A stretch of 41,672 nucleotides of DNA from an uncultured Bacteroides sp. (GCA_902472795.1 CABROZ010000005.1:1-41672), one strand, 5' to 3'; counted from the stretch's first letter, positions 8,539-16,586 are shown. Program-made: numbers and translations. The notes: generated from the sequence alone by a model not told the origin.

Positions 8539-11500
8539 GTGAAGTCAAGCAACTTTTCCATACTTCTTACGGCCTGTATTCTGCTGGTCATAGGTGTCGC
8601 TCTCGCCCCTCTGATCGATGTGGGTTCGAAGCCGCGTCCCCGTCAGGGCCGCGATCTGTGGATTAACTACGGCTGGCAAGGCAAGTCTGCCAAGGTAGTG
8701 GAACAAAGCGTGACAGCCCCTATTGAGGGGCTGATGGTGGCTGTTCGGGGTGTAGAGAATGTAGAATCCGAATCCCGTTACGGCAGCGGATGGGTCAAGG
8801 TGACCTTGAAACCTGATATTAACGTATCGGCCGTACGTTTCGAGATAGCTTCTTTGTTACGTCAGATACGTGGACGTTTGCCCGAGGGGGTAAGTACGCC
8901 TACCCTGTCGGGAGGAGATATCGTGAACTATTCGCGGCAGCGCGAGGAGACGGTACATCTGTTGTCCTATACAGTCAACAGTCCGCTCACAGCCATGCAG
9001 TTGCAGGATTACGTGCGCCAACATGTGGCTCCGGCCCTACAGCGGAACGAAGACGTGCGAGGGGTGAACATTTCGGGCGGTACGGGGCAGTATCTGGAGA
9101 TAACCTACGATCCGCTTTTGCTGCAGGCTTGCGGTCTTTCGGCTGATGATATGGAAAACGGGCTGAAAGCATTCTTCGGTCGGAATGAGATTGTGGGAGA
9201 TGTTTTGCGCGACAGTGCACGTGTCACCCTGCGCCTGGCCACAGCCGAATTTCGTCGTCCGCTGGAGCAGATGCCGATAAAGAGTACCGGAGGGCAGGTG
9301 ATGTACATGGGTGACCTGGCCCGGTATGAATACAAAAATTATGAACCTTCATCGTACTATCGTATAAATGGGCATGAAACCGTCAGTCTGAATATATATG
9401 TCAACGCACAAGCCAACCTTACGAAGCTGGCGCGTGAATTGCGCAGTCAAATCGATGAGATGCAACCGCACATGCAGGAAGGTGTGGAGTTGGAACTTCA
9501 GCACGATTCGTCCGAGGAACTGCAGGGCGAGATGGATCGTCTCATTACGCGCAGCTTCATGTCGCTGGTCATACTGTTGCTGTTCGTGTTCCTTGTGCGC
9601 CCGGGATGGCGCTATGTCAGCATAGTGGCCGCAACATTGGTGCTGTGCCTGGCCATGGCAGCCGTCTGCTATTACGCATTCAATCTCCGGCTGCACGTAT
9701 TCTCCATCGCCGGTATCACTGTGTCGCTGGGACTGGTCATCGACTCGTCCATTGTCATGATAGACCATTATGCCTACTATCGCGACCGCAAGGCGTTTTT
9801 TGCCATACTGGCGGCATTGCTCACCACGATAGGTACCTTGGTGGTGATTCTCTTCGCTCCGGATAATCTCAGGCACGATCTGTATGATTTCGCATGGGTG
9901 GTGATCATAAATCTGACAGTGGCCCTGCTTGTAGCCATTGCCTTTGTGCCGGCACTGGTGGATGTCGTGCATTTCAGAACAGCCGGCTGTACACCTAAAA
10001 GTACACGCAAAAGGCGGTACATCATACGTTGGAACCGTATGTATGCCCGTTATATCTCTTTTCCTTCTCAGTTGCGGCCACGCTGGCGTGTAGCTCTTTA
10101 CAGTATGTTTATACTGTTGTATCTTGGTGGCTTCGGCTATTCTGCGTATGTTTTTTCCAAGTCCATGGGCGGGGTATCGTGGCCACGCGAGGAAGAAGAA
10201 ATGAAGCTGTATATACGTGCGCAGATGCCGCTGGGTGGTACGGCAACCCAACTGAACGAAAAGGTGCGACTGCTGGAGGAGATGCTTGCGGCAGAGCCGG
10301 CCATCCTTCGCTTTGAAACCTCGGTAAACGGTGGTGGAGCCGTCATTACGGTTCGTTTTACGCCCGAAGCACTTGGCACGGCGGCTCCTTATCAGGTAGA
10401 GAATCGTGTGATAGGGCGTGTGATTGGTATTGGCGGTGCAGACTGGAGTACATATGGCGTGAGCCAGCGCGGTTTCAGCAACTCGCTGAACCTGCAATAT
10501 CGCAGCAACCGCATTGAGATAGCTGGGTACAACTATGATCGTCTCTACCGCTATGCACAGGACTTGTGTGACCTGTTATCCCAAAATCCCCGTGCAGTGG
10601 ACATAACCATTGAAACTCCCGGATACGAAAACCAAGAGGATGAATACTATGTGCGCTACAACTGGGAGCGTATGCATATGCTCGGTATCAATCCGGAAAT
10701 GATCTATCGGGCCGTTGGCGATATATTGCAGACACGCGACCTGGGCTGGTGGGACAAGACACGTACCGATGTGACTCTGGTGTCGTCACGTCGCGAGACT
10801 CATGACCTGTGGCAACTGTTGAATTCGCATGTCAAGGTAGGCGACAGCGACATTTTGCTCAGCGAAGTAATGGACATACAGCGGCGTGAGGCAAAGAACG
10901 TGATACCGCGACGCAATCAGGAATACGTGTTGCGCGTGGCTTTCAATGTACTTGGATCTTATTCATATATTAATAAGTATGTAGAGGAAGTCACCCAACA
11001 AATGTCCGAACGACTGCCAGTGGGTTTCCGTTGCATGCGTCCGGAATGGAGCGGGATTCCCACTGTGTCGCAGCAATACTGGCTGATTGCACTGTGTATC
11101 ATCATCACTTACTGGCTCATGGCTATTTTATTTGAAAGCCTGATGCGTCCGCTTGCCATATTGCTGGCGCTTATACCGATGACACTGATGGCGGTATTCC
11201 TTACGTTTCAGTTTACCGGTATTCCTTTCGGAACCGGAGGACTGGCCGCTATTGTGTTGCTATGCGGACTGGTGGTCAATGCTGCTATCTACATTCTGTA
11301 TCAGTTCGATCTTGTGCAAGCTGCGTCTCGTGTCAGTCCTGTGAAGGCATATGTGCGTGCATACAATCACAAGATAATACCGGTCATGCTTACTGTGTTG
11401 TCCACCATGCTTGGTCTCATCCCTTTTCTGCTGGATGGAATAGACAATAAATTCTGGTACACATTTGCTATCACTACTATGGTAGGGCTTACAGCATCTG

Positions 11501-11574
11501 TTGTGGCATTGGTATTTGTTCTGCCGTGGTTTGTAGGAATGAAAACAAAGAACGTTAGTGACGGAATGGGGTAA
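8539..11574 (+). CDS. RND efflux permease, subunit 2
   Basis: This 1011-residue second RND permease starts at GTG 8539, directly before its first membrane helix (ILLTACILLVIGVALAPL). Family features include KVVEQSVTAPIEGLMVAVRGVENVESESRYG in the porter domain, a first helix bundle near 335-500 and a second near 850-1005. The TM4-equivalent reads LGLVIDSSIVMID (D402 and D409), and the TM10-equivalent reads GLVVNAAIYILYQF, with N914 at the position of AcrB K940. It is clearly diverged from subunit 1, so this is not a recent duplication. The spacer between the two permeases (8443-8538) has no terminator. The stop is followed by a short hairpin (11621-11633), then the right copy of the 131-bp repeat. 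Confidence 0.92.
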   Translation: MKSSNFSILLTACILLVIGVALAPLIDVGSKPRPRQGRDLWINYGWQGKSAKVVEQSVTAPIEGLMVAVRGVENVESESRYGSGWVKVTLKPDINVSAVRFEIASLLRQIRGRLPEGVSTPTLSGGDIVNYSRQREETVHLLSYTVNSPLTAMQLQDYVRQHVAPALQRNEDVRGVNISGGTGQYLEITYDPLLLQACGLSADDMENGLKAFFGRNEIVGDVLRDSARVTLRLATAEFRRPLEQMPIKSTGGQVMYMGDLARYEYKNYEPSSYYRINGHETVSLNIYVNAQANLTKLARELRSQIDEMQPHMQEGVELELQHDSSEELQGEMDRLITRSFMSLVILLLFVFLVRPGWRYVSIVAATLVLCLAMAAVCYYAFNLRLHVFSIAGITVSLGLVIDSSIVMIDHYAYYRDRKAFFAILAALLTTIGTLVVILFAPDNLRHDLYDFAWVVIINLTVALLVAIAFVPALVDVVHFRTAGCTPKSTRKRRYIIRWNRMYARYISFPSQLRPRWRVALYSMFILLYLGGFGYSAYVFSKSMGGVSWPREEEEMKLYIRAQMPLGGTATQLNEKVRLLEEMLAAEPAILRFETSVNGGGAVITVRFTPEALGTAAPYQVENRVIGRVIGIGGADWSTYGVSQRGFSNSLNLQYRSNRIEIAGYNYDRLYRYAQDLCDLLSQNPRAVDITIETPGYENQEDEYYVRYNWERMHMLGINPEMIYRAVGDILQTRDLGWWDKTRTDVTLVSSRRETHDLWQLLNSHVKVGDSDILLSEVMDIQRREAKNVIPRRNQEYVLRVAFNVLGSYSYINKYVEEVTQQMSERLPVGFRCMRPEWSGIPTVSQQYWLIALCIIITYWLMAILFESLMRPLAILLALIPMTLMAVFLTFQFTGIPFGTGGLAAIVLLCGLVVNAAIYILYQFDLVQAASRVSPVKAYVRAYNHKIIPVMLTVLSTMLGLIPFLLDGIDNKFWYTFAITTMVGLTASVVALVFVLPWFVGMKTKNVSDGMG

Positions 11575-11620
11575 ATTTATGCTTTCATGATAGGTGTTTC
11601 CTTGTTTCTTGTGCTGTTTT

Positions 11621-11633
11621 CCCTTACTAAGGG
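11621..11633. other. Short inverted repeat after the RND operon
   Basis: CCCTT-ACT-AAGGG forms a 5-bp stem with a 3-base loop. It is flanked by TTTT on the left and C-AAAA on the right, so it could act weakly as a terminator in either direction. It sits 47 bases after the stop of the second permease and just before the right 131-bp repeat. Confidence 0.35.
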
Positions 11634-11638
11634 CAAAA

Positions 11639-11769
11639 TGCACGTTTTTGCACGCTCGTTTTCTTGGCTGTTTGGGCGTTTTTAGAGAATTTTTAGGCTG
11701 TTAAACCTAAAAATAAAACATATAAATTTCATTAACACGACTAATTTTGCAGAGAAACTTTTTACAGTG
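11639..11769 (+). repeat. 131-bp direct repeat, right copy
   Basis: This is the partner of 245-375, with five substitutions and no gaps. Three differences fall at telling places. The last base of the possible -7 box is T rather than G. The ATG that starts MKFINTTNFAE in the left copy is ATA here (11722-11724). The last two lie near the 3' end of the repeat. After the repeat the frame continues into a lipoprotein signal peptide. Confidence 0.9.
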
Positions 11770-12096
11770 CTGTGGGTGATGGGCCTGTTGCTTGTCACCG
11801 CTTGCAGGGACAAACAGGTGAGTGACGGTCAGGTGACGAATATTGATTTGACGAGTCCGACACAAAAGAGGCTGAATATGTCGGAATTTGTAAGCGGAAT
11901 ACAATACATCCCGCTGGAGACGTCGGACGACAACCTGATGGGTAACGTTGACCAGCTTCTGTTTGCGCACAATAAAATAATCATTGTGGACAATAAGACC
12001 GCTTCCATCTTTTTCTTTGACGACGTTAAAAGCGGAAATGTGCTTTATACAGCCATGCAACTTTGTTGGGCGAATCCTGAGGTGGCATGGACTTAA
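11722..12096 (+). pseudogene. Truncated 6-bladed propeller lipoprotein gene
   Basis: The frame reads (I)NFINTTNFAEKLFTVLWVMGLLLVTAC and then RDKQVSDGQVTNIDLTSPTQ, a plausible lipoprotein signal with lipobox VTAC, followed by FVSGIQYIPLETSDDNLMGNVDQLLFAHNKIIIVDNKTASIFFFD. That is the characteristic first blade of a propeller lipoprotein. Homology appears to end near 12030, and a stop follows at 12094-12096, so about 110 residues remain of an expected 360-390. The codon matching the left-copy ATG is ATA; GTG 11767 or ATG 11779 could still start a short product. After the stop the same frame stays open for another 21 codons (FDEEVDMILLEMPMPLTLSL), which I do not recognise. Truncation by a past insertion or deletion is likely. 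Confidence 0.75.
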
Positions 12097-12167
12097 AACT
12101 TTGACGAAGAAGTTGATATGATTCTCCTTGAAATGCCCATGCCATTAACCCTAAGCCTTTAACTTTA

Positions 12168-12185
12168 AATCCTAAACCTTAACTC
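12168..12185 (+). repeat. 18-bp direct repeat, left of the ATPase gene
   Basis: AATCCTAAACCTTAACTC occurs here and again at 13759-13776, bracketing the ATPase gene and its promoter. Just upstream is a degenerate relative (CCTAAGCCTTTAACT at 12149-12163), so the left side resembles a short decayed array of the same unit. Confidence 0.75.
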
Positions 12186-12210
12186 CTGAGGCTTTTTTCG
12201 CTTTATATTC

Positions 12211-12241
12211 TTTGAATTATATTTTAGAAAGATTATCTTTG
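12211..12241 (+). promoter_or_regulatory. Promoter of the ATPase gene
   Basis: TTTG at 12211-12214, 19 bases of spacer, then TATCTTTG at 12234-12241 gives an exact match to the Bacteroides sigma consensus (TTTG, 19-21 bases, TAnnTTTG). The ATG follows 22 bases later. The remainder of 12097-12263 holds no gene. Confidence 0.8.
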
Positions 12242-12263
12242 TCAAAGATATATTTTATGGAAT

Positions 12264-13658
12264 ATGGATTTCGCGAATTTTATAGATAGGAAAGATTATC
12301 TTGAAAGGGTAGAAAATGCCTTACGAAGGGAAAAGCCTCAGTTTATTGTCATTTATGGACGAAGAAGAATAGGCAAGTCTAAACTTATTAAGGAAGTCAT
12401 GGATTGGCAGCGGAGAGACATTTATTTTTTAAGCGACCAGACCAATGAAGCTAATCAGCGTATGTTGTTTGCAAAGACAGTTACTTTGGGAGGAATAGAA
12501 GACTTCGACAAAGTGACATATCCTGATTGGGAAACGGTTTTGCGTGCTTTAAACCGGCAGGTTGCGGAAAAAAGTACTATCTGCCTTGATGAATTTCCCT
12601 ATCTTGTCAAAAGTTGTCCTTCTTTACCATCCGTTATACAAAAACTGCTTAATGAAAAATGTCTGAAATTCAATCTGATAATCTGTGGCTCTTCTCAACA
12701 GCTGATGCAAGGCTATATACTTGACCGGAAAGAGCCATTATATGGGCTGGCAGATGAAATCATACGTCTGACACCTATTCCCGTGCGGTATATCGGACAA
12801 GTGCTTGGTTGTGATGCGGAGCAGGCAATAGAAGAGTATGCAGTATGGGGAGGAATCCCCCGGTATTGGGAATTGAGAGCCGATTATGAGGACAATGAGA
12901 CCGCGATTGAAAAGTTGCTATTGGACAACAAGGGCTTTTTGGCAGACGAGCCGTTACGACTGTTAAGGGATGATATGCGTGATATCGTGCAGGCATCTAC
13001 ACTGCTTTCGATTATTGGTAATGGTGCTAACCGCCTTTCGGAGATAGCCGGAAGGGTGGGGAAGGGATCTACTCAGATTACTGAACCTTTAGGTAAACTG
13101 AGAGAATTGGGTTATATACGTCGGGAAGTTCCATTTGGAGAAGATGAAAAGAAAAGCAAGAAAGGAATATACCGTATCAACGATAGCCTGCTGGCTTTTA
13201 ATTACAGGTTTGTCGCACCTTATAAATCGATCCTTGAATTGGGACGTACGGAGACCGTTTTAAATCTTGTAAAGGCACAATTCTCAGGATATGTGGGCGA
13301 TTGTTGGGAACATCTTTGCCGCCAATATGTTAGTGGCAGCGTGATCGACGGCATTGCATACAGTATGGCTTCACGATGGTGGGGAAAAGTTTTCACTGAA
13401 GAAAACAAGGACGGAGAAATGGTAGAACTTGATGTGGTAGCAGAATCATTAGATAAGAAGCATGTCATCATCGGAGAATGTAAATGGACTAACAGGGAAG
13501 ATGCATTAAGACTTGTAAGCCGTCTTGAAGCAAAAATAAAGTATCTGCCTTTTATTAAAAAAAAGCAAAGCGTGCATATTATGCTATTCTTAAAGAACGA
13601 ACCGCAAAACAAAGATGCTGCGAGGATTTTATATCCGGCGGATATATTACAAGAATAA
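12264..13658 (+). CDS. AAA ATPase with DUF234-type nuclease domain
   Basis: This 464-residue protein has an N-terminal P-loop ATPase and a C-terminal nuclease-like domain. Walker A is GRRRIGKS at residues 32-39 and Walker B is CLDE at 107-110. The middle (about 180-330) includes a winged-helix-like part (LSEIAGRVGKGSTQITEPLGKLRELGYI). The end matches the DUF234/PD-(D/E)XK pattern, with D390 in VELDVVAES and E405 and K407 in GECKW. Families of this type (archaeal-type ATPase, PF01637 plus DUF234) are common as solitary genes in Bacteroidota; their role is not established. It is a single gene with its own promoter, lies between 18-bp direct repeats, and is AT-rich compared with nadK next door, all suggesting later acquisition. 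The fold call is firm; the function is unknown. Confidence 0.88.
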   Translation: MDFANFIDRKDYLERVENALRREKPQFIVIYGRRRIGKSKLIKEVMDWQRRDIYFLSDQTNEANQRMLFAKTVTLGGIEDFDKVTYPDWETVLRALNRQVAEKSTICLDEFPYLVKSCPSLPSVIQKLLNEKCLKFNLIICGSSQQLMQGYILDRKEPLYGLADEIIRLTPIPVRYIGQVLGCDAEQAIEEYAVWGGIPRYWELRADYEDNETAIEKLLLDNKGFLADEPLRLLRDDMRDIVQASTLLSIIGNGANRLSEIAGRVGKGSTQITEPLGKLRELGYIRREVPFGEDEKKSKKGIYRINDSLLAFNYRFVAPYKSILELGRTETVLNLVKAQFSGYVGDCWEHLCRQYVSGSVIDGIAYSMASRWWGKVFTEENKDGEMVELDVVAESLDKKHVIIGECKWTNREDALRLVSRLEAKIKYLPFIKKKQSVHIMLFLKNEPQNKDAARILYPADILQE

Positions 13659-13758
13659 TAAAAAGTCAATTAAAGGTTGAAATATATTCTTCGGGATACA
13701 GATGGCACATGGATATTTTTTTCTGTTTGATATACCTGTATAGTGTGTGCATGTCCTC

Positions 13759-13776
13759 AATCCTAAACCTTAACTC
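13759..13776 (+). repeat. 18-bp direct repeat, right of the ATPase gene
   Basis: This is an exact second copy of AATCCTAAACCTTAACTC (first at 12168-12185). It ends one base before the stop codon of nadK (TTA at 13777-13779 on this strand), so the ATPase cassette abuts nadK exactly. Between the ATPase stop and this repeat (13659-13758) I see no gene. Confidence 0.75.
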
Positions 13777-14646
13777 TTATCGTACATCCGCCCCCCACAT
13801 CATCTTGTTGCGGAGCGTGTCGAAGAAAATGTGGTTGTAGCGTTTGACGACCTTTATGCTGTAGTCGGCTCGTGCGATGTGCAGCCTTGTCCCTTCCTTG
13901 CACGACTCGCTTCGTCCGTCGATGGCCACCAGAAAGTTGTGACTGCGGCTTTCGACTTCGAGGGTGATTTCCCAGTCGTCGCAGATGACGATGGGACGCA
14001 CGTTCAGGCTGTGGGGTGCCACGGGGGTGATGGCGATGGTCTGGCTGTGGGGCACCATGACGGGGCCGCCCACGCTGAGCGAGTAGGCAGTGGAACCGGT
14101 AGGCGTGGCAATGACTAATCCGTCGGCCTGGTAAGTGGTGAGGTGGGCACCGTTAATATAAGTATGTATGCTGATCATGGACGAACTGTCGTGCTTCAGT
14201 ACGGCAATCTCATTGAGGGCATAGGGTTCTTGAAACACATGCCCGCCGTCGCAGCGCAGCTGAAGCACACTGCGTTCTTCTACCGTATAGTGATGGTTGT
14301 AGATTTCGTCGAAGGTATCTTCCATCTCGTCCGGCGAAATATCGGCCAGGAAACCTAATCGGCCGGTGTTGATGCCCAATATCGGAATGTTTTTTTTGCC
14401 TACCTGGCTGGCCGCCTTCAGAAAGGTGCCGTCGCCACCGATGCTGATGACCATATCCGCCTGGAAGTTATCGCCGTCGAACAATTCGGCAGGAGGAATG
14501 TTTAAATGGAGATCGGCTGTGAGAAAATGGTGAAACTCGCGGCTGATGCAAAGTTCGGCTTTGCGTTGGTGGAGTATCTGCAGAAGGGTCTCTGCATGGG
14601 ATGATTTGCTTGCTTGATAGGTGTTTCCGATAATGGCAAATTTCAT
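13777..14646 (-). CDS. nadK: NAD kinase
   Basis: This 289-residue cytosolic enzyme phosphorylates NAD to NADP. The diagnostic GGDGT motif is at residues 70-74 (ISIGGDGTFLKAAS), followed by NTGRLGFLAD at 93-102, and the conserved TPTGSTAYSLSVGGPVMVP nucleotide-binding segment lies near 180-198. Length is normal for bacterial NAD kinases. The start is ATG at 14644-14646, giving MKFAIIGNTYQAS. It diverges from pdxJ over a 103-base spacer that carries -7-like boxes for both directions. Pairing of NAD and pyridoxal phosphate cofactor genes here is common in Bacteroides. Its 3' end touches the 18-bp repeat of the ATPase cassette. Confidence 0.96.
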   Translation of the reverse strand: MKFAIIGNTYQASKSSHAETLLQILHQRKAELCISREFHHFLTADLHLNIPPAELFDGDNFQADMVISIGGDGTFLKAASQVGKKNIPILGINTGRLGFLADISPDEMEDTFDEIYNHHYTVEERSVLQLRCDGGHVFQEPYALNEIAVLKHDSSSMISIHTYINGAHLTTYQADGLVIATPTGSTAYSLSVGGPVMVPHSQTIAITPVAPHSLNVRPIVICDDWEITLEVESRSHNFLVAIDGRSESCKEGTRLHIARADYSIKVVKRYNHIFFDTLRNKMMWGADVR

Positions 14647-14669
14647 ATTCAGTCTGTTATTATACGTTG

Positions 14670-14677
14670 CAAAGATG
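14670..14677 (-). promoter_or_regulatory. Possible nadK -7 box
   Basis: On the minus strand this reads CATCTTTG, one base from TAnnTTTG, 23 bases before the nadK start codon. No convincing -33 box is visible at the usual distance. Confidence 0.4.
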
Positions 14678-14720
14678 CCATTTTTTTCTCAGATTGCTGA
14701 CAACTTATCGCTATTATTTG

Positions 14721-14728
14721 TATTTTTG
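14721..14728 (+). promoter_or_regulatory. Likely pdxJ operon -7 box
   Basis: TATTTTTG matches TAnnTTTG and lies 21 bases before the pdxJ ATG. The nearest upstream TTG (14694-14696) is 24 bases away, a little beyond the normal spacing. Confidence 0.5.
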
Positions 14729-14749
14729 CCGCAAACTATAGAACGTATT

Positions 14750-15463
14750 ATGACAAGATTAAGCGTAAATATAAACAAGATTGCTACGCTGCGTAATGCC
14801 CGCGGTGGGAATGTACCGAATGTGGTGAAAGTGGCATTGGATTGCGAAAACTTTGGGGCTGACGGCATTACCGTTCATCCCCGTCCGGACGAACGGCATA
14901 TACGCCGGAGCGACGTTTATGATTTGCGCCCCCTGCTCCGTACCGAATTCAATATAGAAGGTTATCCTGCTCCTGAGTTCATTGACCTGGTGCTGAAAGT
15001 GAAACCCCATCAGGTGACACTGGTGCCCGACAGCCCTACGCAGCTGACCTCGAATGCCGGATGGGATACGAAAGCTAATCAGAGTTTCCTGTCGGAAGTG
15101 CTGGATACGTTCAACGGTGCGGGCATCCGTACATCGGTCTTCGTGTCGACCGACCCGGAAATGATAGAATATGCGGCCAAGGCAGGTGCCGACCGTGTGG
15201 AACTCTATACGGAGCCTTATGCCAGTGCCTATCCGAAGGACCGGGAGGCTGCCGTGGCTCCTTTTGTGGAGGCTGCCAAGGTGGCACGCAGCCTGGGACT
15301 GGGACTGAATGCCGGACACGACCTGAGTTTGGTGAACTTGAACTATTTTTATAAAAACATTCCCTGGCTGGACGAAGTCTCCATTGGTCATGCGCTGATA
15401 TGCGATGCGTTGTACCTGGGACTGGAACGTACTATTCAGGAATATAAAAACTGTTTACGCTGA
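14750..15463 (+). CDS. pdxJ: Pyridoxine 5'-phosphate synthase
   Basis: This 237-residue TIM-barrel enzyme makes the last ring-forming step of pyridoxal phosphate synthesis, condensing 1-deoxyxylulose 5-phosphate with 3-amino-2-oxopropyl phosphate. Diagnostic segments are MTRLSVNINKIATLRNARGG at the N-terminus, GADGITVHPRPDERHIRRSDV, a central strand QVTLVPDSPTQLTSNAGWD, and GLGLNAGHDLSLVNL near the end. ATG 14750 is chosen because it fits the family N-terminus; the frame is open to 14621. The TGA stop shares its last base with the ATG of exbB, so the two are translationally coupled. Confidence 0.96.
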   Translation: MTRLSVNINKIATLRNARGGNVPNVVKVALDCENFGADGITVHPRPDERHIRRSDVYDLRPLLRTEFNIEGYPAPEFIDLVLKVKPHQVTLVPDSPTQLTSNAGWDTKANQSFLSEVLDTFNGAGIRTSVFVSTDPEMIEYAAKAGADRVELYTEPYASAYPKDREAAVAPFVEAAKVARSLGLGLNAGHDLSLVNLNYFYKNIPWLDEVSIGHALICDALYLGLERTIQEYKNCLR

Positions 15464-16179
15464 TGAACCTGATGCTTTTATGGGCCCAAGTGGCTCCGGC
15501 GCTTGCCGATTCGATTGCCGGTGCCAATCCGGTATTGACACCTGTCAACACACCCGACGAGATGAACCTGTGGAGTATGGCCATGAAAGGTGGCTGGATT
15601 ATGGTACTGCTGGGCCTGATGTCCCTGCTGTGCTTCTACATTCTGTTCGAGCGCAACTACGTTATCCGGAAAGCCGGCAAGGAAGATCCGCAGTTTATGG
15701 ACAAGATAAAGGACTACATACTGAGCGGTGAACTGAAGGCTGCCATAGCCTATTGCCGCAGTGTAGATACACCTTCGGCACGTATGATTGAAAAAGGAAT
15801 CAGCCGTCTGGGACGCCCGGTGAACGATGTGCAGGCTGCCATCGAGAATGTGGGTAACTTCGAAGTGGCCAAACTGGAAAAAGGCATGACGATCATGGCA
15901 ACCATTTCGGGTGGTGCGCCGATGCTGGGATTCCTTGGTACGGTGACCGGTATGGTACGTGCTTTCTGGCAGATGGCCAACGCCGGTAACAATATCGACA
16001 TCACGCTGCTTTCGAGCGGTATCTATGAGGCCATGATTACAACCGTGGGTGGTCTGATTGTAGGTATCATAGCCATGTTTGCCTATAACTATCTGGTGAC
16101 GCTGATTGACGGCGTAGTGAATAAGATGGAAGCCAAGACAATGGCCTTTATGGACTTATTGAATCAACCTTCATGTTAA
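15463..16179 (+). CDS. exbB: ExbB/TolQ-family proton channel protein
   Basis: This 238-residue inner-membrane protein belongs to the MotA/TolQ/ExbB family and forms the proton channel that powers TonB. Membrane segments lie around residues 44-66 (GWIMVLLGLMSLLCFYILF), 146-170 (MATISGGAPMLGFLGTVTGMVRAFW) and 190-215 (MITTVGGLIVGIIAMFAYNYLV). The G-x-x-x-M-L-G-F-L-G-T-V-x-G-M sequence is the family signature. It starts on the last base of the pdxJ stop and overlaps exbD by seven bases, so pdxJ, exbB and exbD read as one unit. Confidence 0.92.
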   Translation: MNLMLLWAQVAPALADSIAGANPVLTPVNTPDEMNLWSMAMKGGWIMVLLGLMSLLCFYILFERNYVIRKAGKEDPQFMDKIKDYILSGELKAAIAYCRSVDTPSARMIEKGISRLGRPVNDVQAAIENVGNFEVAKLEKGMTIMATISGGAPMLGFLGTVTGMVRAFWQMANAGNNIDITLLSSGIYEAMITTVGGLIVGIIAMFAYNYLVTLIDGVVNKMEAKTMAFMDLLNQPSC

Positions 16180-16586
16180 AGCGCAGAGTCAAAATATCAC
16201 CCAATTTCAGCATGGCGTCCATGACGGACCTCATCTTTCTGTTGCTGATATTCTTTATGATCACCTCGACCATGGTGTCGCCCAATGCCATCAAGGTGTT
16301 GCTGCCGCAAGGCAAACAGCAGACATCGGCCAAGCCCCTGGCGCGGGTGATTATCGACAAGGATCTGAATATGTATGCAGCATTCGGCAACGACAAGGAG
16401 CGTAACCTGTCGGTCGAGGAGCTGACACCTTTCCTGAAGGAATGTGCAGCCCGTGAGCCGGAGATGTATGTGGCTCTTTATGCTGATGAGTCGGTGCCTT
16501 ACCGCGAAATCGTAAAGGTGCTGAACATTGCCAACGAGAACCATTTCAAGATGGTGCTTGCTACCCGTCCGCCTGAAAACAGATGA
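16173..16586 (+). CDS. exbD: ExbD/TolR-family protein
   Basis: This 137-residue single-pass membrane protein partners ExbB in energising TonB. The short cytosolic N-terminus is followed by the membrane helix SMTDLIFLLLIFFMITSTM. It contains D19, in the position of the conserved protonatable Asp. The periplasmic part (about 40-137) contains YVALYADESVPYREIVKVLNIA, typical of the ExbD periplasmic domain. Its length is normal, and it overlaps exbB by seven bases. Confidence 0.93.
   Translation: MLKRRVKISPNFSMASMTDLIFLLLIFFMITSTMVSPNAIKVLLPQGKQQTSAKPLARVIIDKDLNMYAAFGNDKERNLSVEELTPFLKECAAREPEMYVALYADESVPYREIVKVLNIANENHFKMVLATRPPENR

Noticed and set aside
9349..10497. 382-codon open frame on the minus strand
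   Set aside because: It is antisense to the second RND permease and rich in His, Gln and Arg as expected of a shadow frame.
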